NCBI RefSeq assembly: GCF_017355265.1
Contig: NZ_JADIJQ010000001.1
Span: 124,001 to 188,000 of the forward strand
Origin: Tessaracoccus sp. SD287
Lineage (GTDB): Bacteria; Actinomycetota; Actinomycetes; Propionibacteriales; Propionibacteriaceae
DNA length: 64,000 nt
Direction of reading: 5' to 3'
Shown: positions 17,586 through 27,486 of the stretch, in pieces
Layout of the letters: every line of letters starts with the position of its first letter
How positions within the stretch are numbered: the stretch's first letter is position 1
The notes under the pieces: generated by a model
What the model saw: the letters and a program-made list of their open reading frames with translations, nothing else
What the model was told of the DNA's origin: nothing
The model's database searches: none
Position numbers and translations under genes: made by a program

Positions 17586-17594
17586 AGTGGCACC

Positions 17595-17882
17595 TCAGCC
17601 GAGGGTGACGATGCCGGCCTGGGCGCCGGTGGGCGCGGGTGCCTGACTGGCGACCCAGAAGCCCTGGACCAGGACGACCAGACCGAACAGGAACACCAGG
17701 ACCACGGCCACCATGACGGCCAGCAGGCTGCGGTCGGAAAGTCCGGGCGACACACCGACGCCGGGCAGGCTGCATGCCCGTGCGCCGGTTGCCAGGCGGC
17801 GGGTCTGCGGAGAGGTCCGGGGGTGGCGGACACGGGGGGCAGGACCGACGACTGCCTCGCGGGTGAAGGTAGCTGCACTCAT
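17595..17882 (-). CDS. SOS-controlled small membrane protein divergent from lexA (divS/chiZ position, no LysM)
   Basis: 95 residues: a basic cytosolic N-terminus rich in Arg and Pro (1-50), one hydrophobic helix LLAVMVAVVLVFLFGLVVLV (about 53-72) and a short outside tail. In mycobacteria and corynebacteria the gene divergent from lexA encodes a LysM-bearing SOS-induced cell-wall/division protein (Rv2719c/ChiZ, DivS) that halts division. This protein has the same position, the same N-terminal and membrane layout, and two SOS boxes, but ends where LysM would begin. ATG at 17882 follows GGAGAACG. A division-inhibitor role is inferred from position and regulation only; I found no catalytic domain. 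The convergent RDD gene's terminator follows directly, so the short length is not a window artefact. Confidence 0.7.
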   Translation of the reverse strand: MSAATFTREAVVGPAPRVRHPRTSPQTRRLATGARACSLPGVGVSPGLSDRSLLAVMVAVVLVFLFGLVVLVQGFWVASQAPAPTGAQAGIVTLG

Positions 17883-17928
17883 CTCGTTCTCCTGATCGTT
17901 GACCGTCCGCACATCCTGCGCGACGGGT

Positions 17929-17990
17929 TCGAACGCCTGTTCGAGTCCGACTCTAGCCCGGGTCGGGCGTCAAATCAAACGTTCGTTCGA
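17929..17990 (-). promoter_or_regulatory. SOS promoter of the small membrane protein, two LexA boxes
   Basis: Minus-strand promoter TTGATT (complement of 17973-17978), 17 nt, TAGAGT (17950-17955). One box, TCGAACgcctGTTCGA, at 17929-17944 is just downstream of the -10; a second, TCAAACgttcGTTCGA, at 17975-17990 overlaps the -35. Both match the actinobacterial SOS consensus TCRAAC-N4-GTTYGA. LexA could clamp both sides of the polymerase site. Confidence 0.85.
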
Positions 17991-18110
17991 TAGCGTGGCG
18001 CATGTCGTTCATCGCGCCACTCACCGCAGTACATCGGCCCCCTCCGACAAAAGCTGCACCCACCCCGCGACGAGCACCCCTCACACCGGTGCCGACACGC
18101 TCACAGCACG

Positions 18111-18151
18111 TCGAACAGGTGTTTGAATTGTGTCAGTGGGGGCGTTATCCT
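18111..18151 (+). promoter_or_regulatory. lexA promoter with LexA box
   Basis: SOS box TCGAACaggtGTTTGA at 18111-18126 overlaps the -35 TTGAAT (18123-18128); after exactly 17 nt comes -10 TATCCT (18146-18151), ending 6 nt before the lexA ATG. Transcription should therefore begin at or next to the start codon: a leaderless, autorepressed lexA mRNA. Confidence 0.88.
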
Positions 18152-18157
18152 AGTCGC

Positions 18158-19006
18158 ATGGCTCAAGACGAGACGTCCCAGACTCCGCGCCGGGCGCAGA
18201 CTCCCCGGCGCGCACAGAAGACCGCCCCGCGCGGTCCCGGGCGACCCAGCAACGCCGCTGTGGCCGCCGAACTCGGTACCGTGACTCCCCTGCCCGACGG
18301 CCCGGCCGACCAGGACGGGCTGACCGCACGGCAGCGTCGCATCCTCGAGGTCATCCGTGACGCGGTCGCGGCCCAGGGCTACCCACCGAGCATCCGCGAG
18401 ATGGGTGAGGCCGTCGGTCTGGCGAGCCCGTCCAGCGTGTCCCACCAGCTGAAGGCGCTGGAGTCGAAGGGCTTCCTGCGTCGTGACCCGCACCGTCCGC
18501 GGGCACTCGAGGTGCACCTGCCGCCCTCACTGCTGCTCAAGCCGGCCGACGGCACGACGCTGCGTGAGGTGGTGGGGGCGTCGGGTGCGGACGATGTCGA
18601 CCCCACCGGCGTGAACGATGCCAACCCCAGCGGTGTGCCCGTGCCGATGGTGGGTCGGATCGCCGCCGGCGGCCCCATCCTGGCCGAGGAGCGCGTCGAG
18701 GACGTCTTTGCGATGCCGAAGCAACTCGTCGGCGACGGGGTCCACTTCATGCTCGAGGTGCAGGGCGACTCGATGATCGAGGCCGCCATCTGTCATGGCG
18801 ACTGGGTGGTGGTGCGTCAGCAGGACACGGCCGTCAATGGGGACATTGTTGCTGCCCTGCTCGACGACGAGGCGACCGTCAAGACCTTCCAGCGCAAGGA
18901 CGGCAAGGTGTGGCTGATGCCGCACAACCCCGACTACAGCCCCATCGACGGCACCTACGCGTCGGTCATGGGCAAGGTCGTGGCCGTCGTCCGCAAGCTC
19001 AGCTGA
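18158..19006 (+). CDS. lexA: SOS repressor LexA
   Basis: 282 residues. An unusual Arg/Pro/Gln-rich extension (1-50) precedes the winged helix-turn-helix ([20 protein letters not shown], then [20 protein letters not shown]). The S24 peptidase domain has the self-cleavage site Ala170-Gly171 (RIAAGGPIL), nucleophile Ser205 (GDSM) and Lys242 (EATVKT). RecA filaments trigger autocleavage and derepress SOS genes. The start at 18158 is fixed by the -10 only 6 nt upstream; the frame continues upstream to 18002 but those residues would be translated from the operator itself. Divergent neighbour and recA carry matching LexA boxes. Confidence 0.97.
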   Translation: MAQDETSQTPRRAQTPRRAQKTAPRGPGRPSNAAVAAELGTVTPLPDGPADQDGLTARQRRILEVIRDAVAAQGYPPSIREMGEAVGLASPSSVSHQLKALESKGFLRRDPHRPRALEVHLPPSLLLKPADGTTLREVVGASGADDVDPTGVNDANPSGVPVPMVGRIAAGGPILAEERVEDVFAMPKQLVGDGVHFMLEVQGDSMIEAAICHGDWVVVRQQDTAVNGDIVAALLDDEATVKTFQRKDGKVWLMPHNPDYSPIDGTYASVMGKVVAVVRKLS

Positions 19007-19018
19007 GCCGAGGCCATC

Positions 19019-21052
19019 TCAACCGCGAGATTCCTGCAGCCGTTTCAGGGCCTGCACGGCGATCTCGCGGTCTGTGGTCATCCAGTACTCGGGCAGGGAC
19101 GACCGCAGGAACCCGCCGTAGCGGGCCGTGACCAGGCGGGGGTCGAGGACGGCCACCACGCCACGGTCGGTGGACCGCCTGATGAGCCGGCCACTGCCCT
19201 GGGCGAGCAGCAGTCCCGCATGCGCGGCTGCCACCGACATGAAGCCATTGCCACCGGCCTGGGCCACCGCCTGCTGGCGCGCCTGCATCAGCGGGTCATC
19301 GGGCCGCGGGAACGGGATCTTGTCCATGATCACCAGTTCGCAGGTGTCCCCCGGCACGTCGATGCCCTGCCACAGCGACAGCGTCCCGAACAGGCTGGTT
19401 TCGGCGTCGGCAACGAACTGGCTGGTCAGCTCGGAGAGTTGTGCGTCTCCCTGGCACAGGATCCGCAGTTGAGGCAACTGTTCCCGGACATGGTTGGCGG
19501 CCTCGACGGCATTGCGTTGTGAGGCGAACAGCCCCAGCGTGCGTCCGCCGGCGGCCCACACCAGTTCGGCAATCTCGGTGAGTAGTTCGGGGGCCATGCC
19601 GTCGCGGCTGGGATTCGGCAGCCCGGCCGCCACGTACAGGATGCCCTGCTTGCGGTAGTCGAAGGGCGACCCGACGTCGATGCCGGCCCAGGCCCACTGG
19701 CCCTCGTCGCCCTCCACCTCGACACTCGGGTCGCCGACGCGTTCCTTGCGGCTCAACCCCACACTGGCGGCGATGTTCTCGAACTCACCGCCGACGGTCA
19801 TGGTGGCCGAGGTCAACACGGTGGGGGTGGTCCCGAACACCTTGTCCCGCATCAGCCCGGCGACCGACAGTGGGGCGACATGGGCCCAGCGCCCCGAACG
19901 CTCACGTTCGGACACCCAGACGACGTCGTGGGTGCCCAGTGCCGCCATCCGCTCGGCGACGTCGAAGATCTCCTTGACCGCGGCCGACGCCTGCGACTTC
20001 TCGGCGTCGTCGCCGCGGACCGTGGCAGCGGGCTGCTGTCCCCCACCCTTGGACGACATCTCGCTGAGGGCACGCCGGGCAGCGTCGCGGACCACGGCGA
20101 ACGCCTGCACCGCCGGGCCGTCCTCGGTGATGCGGACCAGGGGGCTGTCACCAAGCCCTCGTTCCAGGGCGTCGGCTGACTCCAGCAGGTCGACCCCGAC
20201 ATCGTCGCTGAGCCAGGGCAGCGCCCGCCGCGCGACTCGCTCGATCAGCGGAGGGCTGAGCTCGGCGCTGGCAGCGCCGGTGACCCGCGAGACCAGGTCG
20301 TGGGCTTCGTCGACGATGACGGCGTGGTGTTCGGGCAGCACGGTGCCGCCGTGCATGGCGTTGATGGCCAGCAGTGCATGGTTGGTGACCACCAGGTCGG
20401 CGTTGCGCGCCCGCTCACGGGACGCCTCGACCAGGCACTCGGCGCCGTAGGGGCAGCGTTGGGTGCCCAGGCACTCCCGTACGGGGATCGACACCTGCTG
20501 CCAGGCCGCCGGGGTGTGCGCGGGGGCGTCGTCACGGTCACCGAGTTGCTTGGCCTTGGCCTGCTCCTCGACCCACTCACGCAGCATCAGCACCTCGGCA
20601 CCCACCGCCGAGGTGCGGTCGGAGTTGCGGGTGGCGGCGGCCAGTTCGGCCCCGCCCAGCAGTGCCTGCTGGTCGTCGGCGGGGCCGTCGCGCACCTTGT
20701 AGAGGCAGGCGTAGTTGGTGCGGCCCTTCAGGATGGCCGCGGTGGGGCGGGTGCCAGTGACCTTTTCCACGGAATCGAGGGCCGCGGGGATGTCCTTGTA
20801 GGCCAACTGGGCCTGCAGGGCGAGCGTGGCGGTGGCGATGACGATGCGGTCACCACCATTGGCCAGGTGGGTCAGCGCGGGGGTCAGGTAACCCAACGAC
20901 TTGCCGGTGCCGGTGCCCGCCTGGATCAGGCTGTGGGTCCCGGTCTCCAGGGTGGCTGCGACGGCGTCGGCCATCTTCTGCTGGCCGGGGCGCGGCTGGC
21001 CGCCGAGGGCTTCAACGGCGGCCGCCAGTACGGCGTCATGGTCATGGGACAC
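19019..21052 (-). CDS. dinG: DinG-family ATP-dependent DNA helicase
   Basis: About 677 residues, superfamily 2 XPD/DinG type. Walker A is QAGTGTGKSLGYLTPAL, the DEAH-like box is IVDEAHDLVSR, and four Fe-S ligand cysteines are suggested by YACLYKV, ECLGTQRCPYGAECL. C-terminal motifs include GTLSLWQGIDVPGDTCELVI and AQGSGRLIRRSTDRGVVAVL. Such helicases unwind 5'-3' and remove R-loops or D-loops. The GTG at 21052 gives VSHDHDAVLAAAVEALGGQP; the ribosome site is weak and other starts are possible. It lies convergent to lexA (stops 13 nt apart) but, unlike E. coli dinG, shows no SOS box. It is downstream of hflX on the same strand. Confidence 0.92.
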   Translation of the reverse strand: MSHDHDAVLAAAVEALGGQPRPGQQKMADAVAATLETGTHSLIQAGTGTGKSLGYLTPALTHLANGGDRIVIATATLALQAQLAYKDIPAALDSVEKVTGTRPTAAILKGRTNYACLYKVRDGPADDQQALLGGAELAAATRNSDRTSAVGAEVLMLREWVEEQAKAKQLGDRDDAPAHTPAAWQQVSIPVRECLGTQRCPYGAECLVEASRERARNADLVVTNHALLAINAMHGGTVLPEHHAVIVDEAHDLVSRVTGAASAELSPPLIERVARRALPWLSDDVGVDLLESADALERGLGDSPLVRITEDGPAVQAFAVVRDAARRALSEMSSKGGGQQPAATVRGDDAEKSQASAAVKEIFDVAERMAALGTHDVVWVSERERSGRWAHVAPLSVAGLMRDKVFGTTPTVLTSATMTVGGEFENIAASVGLSRKERVGDPSVEVEGDEGQWAWAGIDVGSPFDYRKQGILYVAAGLPNPSRDGMAPELLTEIAELVWAAGGRTLGLFASQRNAVEAANHVREQLPQLRILCQGDAQLSELTSQFVADAETSLFGTLSLWQGIDVPGDTCELVIMDKIPFPRPDDPLMQARQQAVAQAGGNGFMSVAAAHAGLLLAQGSGRLIRRSTDRGVVAVLDPRLVTARYGGFLRSSLPEYWMTTDREIAVQALKRLQESRG

Positions 21053-21122
21053 CCCGCCACTGTAGTCGTGTCGGTTCCCGGACCGTGAGTTATCCACAGG
21101 CGAGTGGGTTGGCGCGGGGCCC

Positions 21123-22625
21123 TCAGTCGGTGCGGTAGTCGACGAACTCGCTGGCCAGTTCCGGGTGCACGTGGGCCACCAGCATGGTGCCCTCACCGGT
21201 GTGCTCCGCCGACTGCAGCGTGCCCAGGCGGTGGACCTTGTCGATCAGGTCGCCACGGCTGTAGGGCACCAGCGCCCGCAACTCGACCTCCGGCAGCGGC
21301 AATCGCTGTTCGGTCAGGGCTCGCAACTGGTCGATGCCGTGGCCGGTGCGCGCCGAGACGAAGATGGCGTCGGGGTACAGCGAGCGCAGCACGGTCAGTT
21401 GCGACGACTCGGCAGCGTCGACCTTGTTGATGACCAGCTGTTCGGGACGGTCAGCGGCGCCGATGTCGCTGAGGACCTTGCGCACCGCATTGATCTGACC
21501 AACGGGGTCAGGGTCGGAGCCGTCGACCACGTGCAGCAGCAGGTCGGCCTGCACCGACTCCTCCAGGGTGGAGGCGAAGGCTTCGACCAGGTCGTGGGGC
21601 AGGTGGCGGATGAACCCGACGGTGTCGGTCAGGGTGAAGACCCGTCCGTCCTTGGTCTCGGTGCGCCGCGTGGTCGGGTCCAGGGTCGCGAACAAGGCAT
21701 CCTCCACGAGGACACCGGCGTGGGTGAGCCGGTTCAGCAGGGACGACTTGCCGGCGTTGGTGTAGCCGACGATCGCCACCGACGGCACCCGGTTGCGAAT
21801 GCGGTCGGCACGTTTGGTCGCGCGGGTCGACTCCATCTCCTTGAGCCGGTTGCGCAGGATCGAGACGCGGTGGCTGATCCGTCGACGGTCAGTCTCGATG
21901 CGCGTCTCACCGGGACCGCGGCCACCAATGCCGACACCACCACCGGCCTGGCCACCCGCCTGGCGGCTGAGGTTCCCACCCCAGCCGCGCAGTCGTTGCT
22001 TGAGGTAGTTGAGCTGGGCGAGCTCGACCTGGGTCTTGCCCTCCACACTCTTGGCATGCTGGGCGAAGATGTCGAGGATCAGCGCGGTGCGGTCGACGAC
22101 CTTCACCTTGACCCGATCCTCGAGGTTGCGCAGTTGGGCCGCCTCGAGTTCCCCGTCGCAGATGACGGTGTCGGCACCGGTCGACTGCACCACCTCGCGC
22201 AGCTCGTCCACCTTGCCACGTCCGATGAAGGTCGCGGGGTCCGGGCGCTGACGTCGCTGCACCAGACCGTCGAGCACCTGGGATCCGGCGGTCTCGGCGA
22301 GCAGCTTGAGCTCGGTCATCGCGTTCTCGGCGTCGGCCTGGCTGCCGGAGGCCCAGACGCTGACCAGCACGACCCGTTCGAGCTTGAGATCGCGGTACTC
22401 GACCTCGGAGATGTCATCGAGCTGGGTGGACATGCCGACCACACGGCGCAGCGAGCGGCGCTCGGCCAGTTCCAACTGGTCCCCGTCGTCCGAGTCGTCA
22501 AGGTCCTCGGGGTCGGGCTCGGCCCACGGGTCAACCAGGTCGGCGTCGTCGTCGAGGTCGCCCTCGTCGAACGCGAGGGCGTCGTCGTCGAAAGTGTCGT
22601 CTTCACGGATATCGGCAGAAGTCAT
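21123..22625 (-). CDS. hflX: GTPase HflX
   Basis: 500 residues. After an acidic, Asp-rich N-terminal stretch (about residues 8-50) comes the HflX subdomain with TFIGRGKVDELREVV and the glycine-rich linker GGNLSRQAGGQAGGGVGIGG, then the G domain: G1 GYTNAGKSSLLNRL, G3 DTVGFIRHLP, G4 NKVD. HflX splits stalled 70S ribosomes under stress and in mycobacteria affects macrolide tolerance. Gene order miaB-miaA-dapF-hflX-dinG is conserved in actinobacteria. The ATG at 22625 is the natural start; the acidic leader is a common feature of actinobacterial HflX. Confidence 0.96.
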   Translation of the reverse strand: MTSADIREDDTFDDDALAFDEGDLDDDADLVDPWAEPDPEDLDDSDDGDQLELAERRSLRRVVGMSTQLDDISEVEYRDLKLERVVLVSVWASGSQADAENAMTELKLLAETAGSQVLDGLVQRRQRPDPATFIGRGKVDELREVVQSTGADTVICDGELEAAQLRNLEDRVKVKVVDRTALILDIFAQHAKSVEGKTQVELAQLNYLKQRLRGWGGNLSRQAGGQAGGGVGIGGRGPGETRIETDRRRISHRVSILRNRLKEMESTRATKRADRIRNRVPSVAIVGYTNAGKSSLLNRLTHAGVLVEDALFATLDPTTRRTETKDGRVFTLTDTVGFIRHLPHDLVEAFASTLEESVQADLLLHVVDGSDPDPVGQINAVRKVLSDIGAADRPEQLVINKVDAAESSQLTVLRSLYPDAIFVSARTGHGIDQLRALTEQRLPLPEVELRALVPYSRGDLIDKVHRLGTLQSAEHTGEGTMLVAHVHPELASEFVDYRTD

Positions 22626-22703
22626 CGTTGAACAAGCCTGCCACCCCCACCCTCATCCCGCCAGCGATTAACCGCAGGGCGTAGAGGCCCCGGGCGAGGC
22701 GGA

Positions 22704-23543
22704 TCAGTCGGCCAGCGAAGTCTTCCCGCTGGCGACGATCACGGCGGGACCGCGCAGCAGCGCCTGGTCGCCCGCGAGCTCGACGCCCAGCACCCCACCG
22801 GCGACGTCGACCCGGTACTTGCCGTCGCCGTGTCCGGAATGACGCGCATAGGTGGCGACGCTGGCGACCACCCCGGTGCCGCAGGACTTGGTCTCACCGC
22901 TGCCGCGTTCGAAGACGCGCATGCCGAGGCGGCGGTCGTCCAGTCGCTGGACGAACTCCACGTTGACCCCGTGCGGGAAGGCATCGGTCGGCGTCCACGA
23001 CGGTGCCCCGGTCAGGTCGAGACCGTTGAGGTCCTCCTCGTCACCCAACAGCACCACTGCGTGCGGGTTGCCCACGTCCACCCGGGTCGCCGGCCAGGAG
23101 TGGTCACCGAGGTGCACCACGACTGCCGAGTCGTCGATGCCGACGGTGCCCATGGCGGTGGAGATGGAGCCGTCGGAGTGGAAGGTCAGTCGCCTCAGGC
23201 CGGCGCGGGTGGCGATGTCCACCTCCCGCCCCGAGACCAGGTCATTGTCGGCCAGGTGTCTGCCGAAGACCCGGGTGCCGTTGCCGCACATCTCGGCGGT
23301 CGACCCGTCGGCGTTGCGGTAGTCCATGAACCACAAGTCAGGGTCGCCGTCCCATTCCGGGATGTGCTGGGCCTTCACCGCCCGCAGCACCCCGTCGGCG
23401 CCGACCCCGGCACGACGGTCGCACAGCAGGCGCACTTCGTCCTCGGTCAAGGGGTTGGTGTTGTGTCGGTCGACAATGACAACAAAGTCATTGAGGGTGC
23501 CGTGTCCCTTCACGAAGTTGATGGTGCGCATGGGATTCACCAT
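22704..23543 (-). CDS. dapF: Diaminopimelate epimerase
   Basis: 279 residues converting LL- to meso-diaminopimelate for lysine and peptidoglycan. The two active-site cysteines lie in SAEMCGNGTRVFGRHL and ETKSCGTGVVASVATY; the N-terminal FVKGHGTLNDFVVI is family-typical. Start ATG at 23543 is preceded by GGGGGAG; an ATG four codons in (23531) is an alternative without its own ribosome site. It begins 13 nt after miaA ends, so both belong to one operon with hflX and dinG further down. Confidence 0.96.
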   Translation of the reverse strand: MVNPMRTINFVKGHGTLNDFVVIVDRHNTNPLTEDEVRLLCDRRAGVGADGVLRAVKAQHIPEWDGDPDLWFMDYRNADGSTAEMCGNGTRVFGRHLADNDLVSGREVDIATRAGLRRLTFHSDGSISTAMGTVGIDDSAVVVHLGDHSWPATRVDVGNPHAVVLLGDEEDLNGLDLTGAPSWTPTDAFPHGVNVEFVQRLDDRRLGMRVFERGSGETKSCGTGVVASVATYARHSGHGDGKYRVDVAGGVLGVELAGDQALLRGPAVIVASGKTSLAD

Positions 23544-23556
23544 GGCACTCCCCCTC

Positions 23557-24534
23557 TCACTCGGCAAGGACTCGCTCGGATTGGGGTGGGCCGGGATGCG
23601 GGTCCTCAGCCCAGCCCAGGATGTCGTCGGCGATGGCCTCGACGTCGACCGCACCCGCCGGGTGCCAGGTGATCCTGTGGTCGCGGCGGTACCAGCCGAG
23701 CTGTTTGCGGGCGAAGCGTCGGGTGGCTGCGGCCACCGCCAGCTTCGCCTCGTCCTCGGTCAGCTCACCGGCAAGGTACTGCAGGACCTGTCGGTAGCCG
23801 ATTGCGCGCGCGGCGGTGCGGCCCTGAAGCAGTCCGGCATCGACGAGCCCTCGCACCTCCGCCACCAGACCGTCGCGCCACATCTGGTCGACGCGGGCGT
23901 TGATGCGCTGGTCCATCACCGTCCGGTCCACCTCCAGCCCGAGGGTGTGCACATTGGTGAGGGCATAGGTCCATCGGGGCAGGGCGGGGCGCAGTTCCTG
24001 GTCGAGGTCGAGCAGTTCCAGTGCCCGGACGATCCGGCGGCCGTTGCCGGGCAGGATCTCGGCGGCGGCGAGCGGCGCCCTCGCCGTCAGTTCGGCGTGC
24101 AGCGCCTGCGGCCCCTGGTCGGCCAGGGCCGACTCCCACCTGGCGCGCACCTGCGCATCGGTTCCGGGAAACTCGAAGACGTCGGTGATCGCCCTGCTGT
24201 AGAGCGCGGAGCCGCCGACCAGGAACGGGACGCGACCCCGGTGGCGCACCTCGTCCAGTGCGGCACGTGCCAGTGCCTGGAACTCGGCCACCGACGCCGA
24301 CTCCGTGACGTCCATGATGTCGATGAGGTGGTGGGGCACGCCGCGACGCTCGTCGGTGGTCGGTTTCGCGGTGCCAATGTCCATCCCGCGGTAGACGAGC
24401 ATGGAGTCAGCGTTGACGACCTCGGCACCGACGCCACGCCGGCCCAGGGCCAGCGCGAGGTCCACGGCCAGGCCCGACTTGCCGCTGGCCGTCGGGCCCA
24501 CCAGGTGCACGATCGGCAGGCTCACCCGTGCCAT
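23557..24534 (-). CDS. miaA: tRNA dimethylallyltransferase MiaA
   Basis: 325 residues, adding an isopentenyl group to A37 of tRNAs reading UNN codons. P-loop GPTASGKSGLAVDLALALG begins at about residue 12, followed by NADSMLVYRGMDIGTAKPT, GGSALYSRAITD and the late RAIGYRQVLQYLAGE. The ATG at 24534 is the only start that does not add unrelated sequence. The product is the substrate of MiaB, whose gene lies upstream at 24910-26391 on the same strand, with one small gene inserted between them in the opposite direction. Confidence 0.96.
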   Translation of the reverse strand: MARVSLPIVHLVGPTASGKSGLAVDLALALGRRGVGAEVVNADSMLVYRGMDIGTAKPTTDERRGVPHHLIDIMDVTESASVAEFQALARAALDEVRHRGRVPFLVGGSALYSRAITDVFEFPGTDAQVRARWESALADQGPQALHAELTARAPLAAAEILPGNGRRIVRALELLDLDQELRPALPRWTYALTNVHTLGLEVDRTVMDQRINARVDQMWRDGLVAEVRGLVDAGLLQGRTAARAIGYRQVLQYLAGELTEDEAKLAVAAATRRFARKQLGWYRRDHRITWHPAGAVDVEAIADDILGWAEDPHPGPPQSERVLAE

Positions 24535-24673
24535 TGTGCCGGTGCCGCCGCCAGCGTTCCAATCACAGGTGCGGCACACCGGGCGCCATGAGCAATTCGT
24601 GCGACCGACTGACAGGTGGCCGGACGCGACCGCACACTGGAATCGCTGGACCACCCAACCGAAAGGACTGACC

Positions 24674-24895
24674 ATGGGTCTCATCGACTCGATCAAGAAC
24701 GCCTTCGACGGCGACGACAGCAATGACCCTGCCATGGTGGCCAAGGCCAAGGATGCCCTGAACACCCACGAGGATCGCATCGACGCGGGAGTCGAGGGAG
24801 CCGGGGACTTCGTCGACGACAAGACCGGCGGCAGATTCGAGGGGCGCATCGACCAGGGGCAGGCCGCCGTCCAGGACAAGACCGGCAACCTCTGA
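24674..24895 (+). CDS. Antitoxin-like small protein (MT0933/Rv0909 type)
   Basis: 73 residues, hydrophilic and strongly acidic: MGLIDSIKNAFDGDD, then NTHEDRIDAGVEGAGDFVDD and a near-repeat GRFEGRIDQGQAAVQDKTG. This resembles the short MT0933-type antitoxin family named from Rv0909. Start ATG at 24674 has AAAGGA at good spacing. It is inserted, opposite in direction, between miaA and miaB, and no toxin gene (such as the Rv0910-type partner) lies beside it. Members often occur without a toxin, so an antitoxin function is uncertain. Confidence 0.7.
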   Translation: MGLIDSIKNAFDGDDSNDPAMVAKAKDALNTHEDRIDAGVEGAGDFVDDKTGGRFEGRIDQGQAAVQDKTGNL

Positions 24896-24909
24896 GAGCC
24901 GCCCCCGGC

Positions 24910-26391
24910 TCAGGCCTGGTTCGCCCGCAGGCGCGGCATACCGAGGTTGACCCCGGCGGCGGCTGCCGGCGCCTCGTGGCGCGCCTGCCAGGCGTCACCG
25001 CCGCGGGTGCGACGCAGGGAAAGGATGCCGGCGTCGGCGGTCAGGTGGTGCGGGGCGGCGCGGGTGACCTCGACGGTGGCCATGTCGCCGGGGCGCGGCA
25101 GGTGGTCGCCCACGGAGACGTGGACCAGCCGGTTGTCGGGGGCCCGCCCGGACATGCGCCGGGTCTCGGCGTCCTTGCGGCCCTCCCCGTCGGCGAACAT
25201 CACCTCCACGGTGCGGCCGACCTGCACTTCGTTCTCCTGGTGGGTGATCTCGTTGACCAGGGCGATCAGCCGGTTGTAGCGCTCGGTCACCACGGCCTTG
25301 TCCACCTGGTCGGGCATCGTCGCGGCCGGTGTCCCGGGGCGAATGGAGTACTGGAAGGTGAAGGCTGTGGCGAAGCGTGCCTGCTCGACCACGCGCAGTG
25401 TCTCCTCGAAATCCGCCTCGGTCTCGCCCGGGAAGCCGACGATGATGTCGGTGCTGATCGCTGCCTCGGGCATCGCTGCGCGCACCCTGTCCAGGATGCC
25501 CAGGTACTTCTCGGAACGGTAGGAGCGCCGCATGGCCTTGAGGATCCTGTCCGAACCGGACTGCAGCGGCATGTGCAACTGCGGCATGACATTGCTGGTC
25601 TCGGCCATGGCCTCGATGACGTCATCGGTGAACGCGGCCGGGTGCGGCGAGGTGAAGCGGACACGCTCGAGGTCTTCGACCTGACCGCAGGAACGCAGCA
25701 GTTTCGCGAAGGCGCCCCGGTCACCGAACTCCACTCCGTAGGAGTTCACGTTCTGCCCCAGCAGGGTGATCTCCTGGACGCCCTCGCCGACCAGGGTCTC
25801 GATCTCGCGCAGAATGTCGCCGGGGCGACGATCGGTCTCCTTGCCCCGCAGCGCCGGCACGATACAGAAGGTGCAGGTGTTGTTGCAGCCGACACTGATC
25901 GAGACCCAGGCGGCGTAGGCCGACTCGCGGCGGGTGGGCAGGTTGCTGGGGAAGGTCTGCAGCGCCTCGACGATCTCGACCTGGGACTGCTCCTCGACGC
26001 GGGCACGCTCCAACAGCACCGGCAGCGCCCCCACGTTGTGGGTGCCGAACACCACGTCGACCCAGGGCGCCTTCTTCACGATCGTGTCGCGATCCTTCTG
26101 CGCCATGCACCCACCGACGGCGATCTGCATGCCGGGCCTGATGGCCTTGACGGCCGCCATGTGACCGAGGTTGCCGTACAGGCGGTTGTCGGCGTTCTCC
26201 CGCACCGCGCAGGTGTTGAACACGACCAGGTCCGCGTCGTCCTGCTCGCTGCGCACATACCCGGCACCCTCGAGCAGACCCGAGATGCGTTCGGAGTCGT
26301 GGACGTTCATCTGGCAGCCATAGGTGATCACCTGGTAGCTGCGCGGGGCGCCCACGGCGGGGGCAGGGAGACTGGTCAGCAGGTCGCTCAT
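24910..26391 (-). CDS. miaB: tRNA-2-methylthio-N6-dimethylallyladenosine synthase MiaB
   Basis: 493-residue radical-SAM methylthiotransferase acting on i6A37 of tRNA. The N-terminal UPF0004 domain has cluster cysteines in [24 protein letters not shown] and VGGCMAQKD; the radical SAM motif is [16 protein letters not shown]; a TRAM domain closes the protein ([13 protein letters not shown] to [14 protein letters not shown]). A -10 TAGAAT (complement of 26401-26406) lies 9 nt before the ATG, implying a very short leader. Divergent from the glutamate transporter genes. Conserved partner of miaA. Confidence 0.97.
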   Translation of the reverse strand: MSDLLTSLPAPAVGAPRSYQVITYGCQMNVHDSERISGLLEGAGYVRSEQDDADLVVFNTCAVRENADNRLYGNLGHMAAVKAIRPGMQIAVGGCMAQKDRDTIVKKAPWVDVVFGTHNVGALPVLLERARVEEQSQVEIVEALQTFPSNLPTRRESAYAAWVSISVGCNNTCTFCIVPALRGKETDRRPGDILREIETLVGEGVQEITLLGQNVNSYGVEFGDRGAFAKLLRSCGQVEDLERVRFTSPHPAAFTDDVIEAMAETSNVMPQLHMPLQSGSDRILKAMRRSYRSEKYLGILDRVRAAMPEAAISTDIIVGFPGETEADFEETLRVVEQARFATAFTFQYSIRPGTPAATMPDQVDKAVVTERYNRLIALVNEITHQENEVQVGRTVEVMFADGEGRKDAETRRMSGRAPDNRLVHVSVGDHLPRPGDMATVEVTRAAPHHLTADAGILSLRRTRGGDAWQARHEAPAAAAGVNLGMPRLRANQA

Positions 26392-26538
26392 GATGAGCCG
26401 ATTCTAGGTGTGCGGCCACGTCGAACTCGAATTGCCGGGCTCGAGGTCGAGTGACGGCGCGGCATACCCAGACAACATTCTGACAACACTGAACGCGACG
26501 TCCAGCCGCGGACCCCCCGTTGGCCCTAGTCTGCACGC

Positions 26539-27408
<870 letters not shown>

Positions 27409-27486
27409 GCGAAACTGCCCCACCCTGAGATCCGACCCCCGGACGGGCCCCAACGCCACCCGGAAACACGCCAGAGAGGCACAACC

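Noticed and set aside
21090-21098. Perfect DnaA box TTATCCACA between dinG and hflX
   Set aside because: Single isolated site with no neighbouring copies or AT-rich region, so not an origin; may be chance.
24600-24910. Toxin-antitoxin module
   Set aside because: Only the antitoxin-like gene is present; no second small gene lies beside it.
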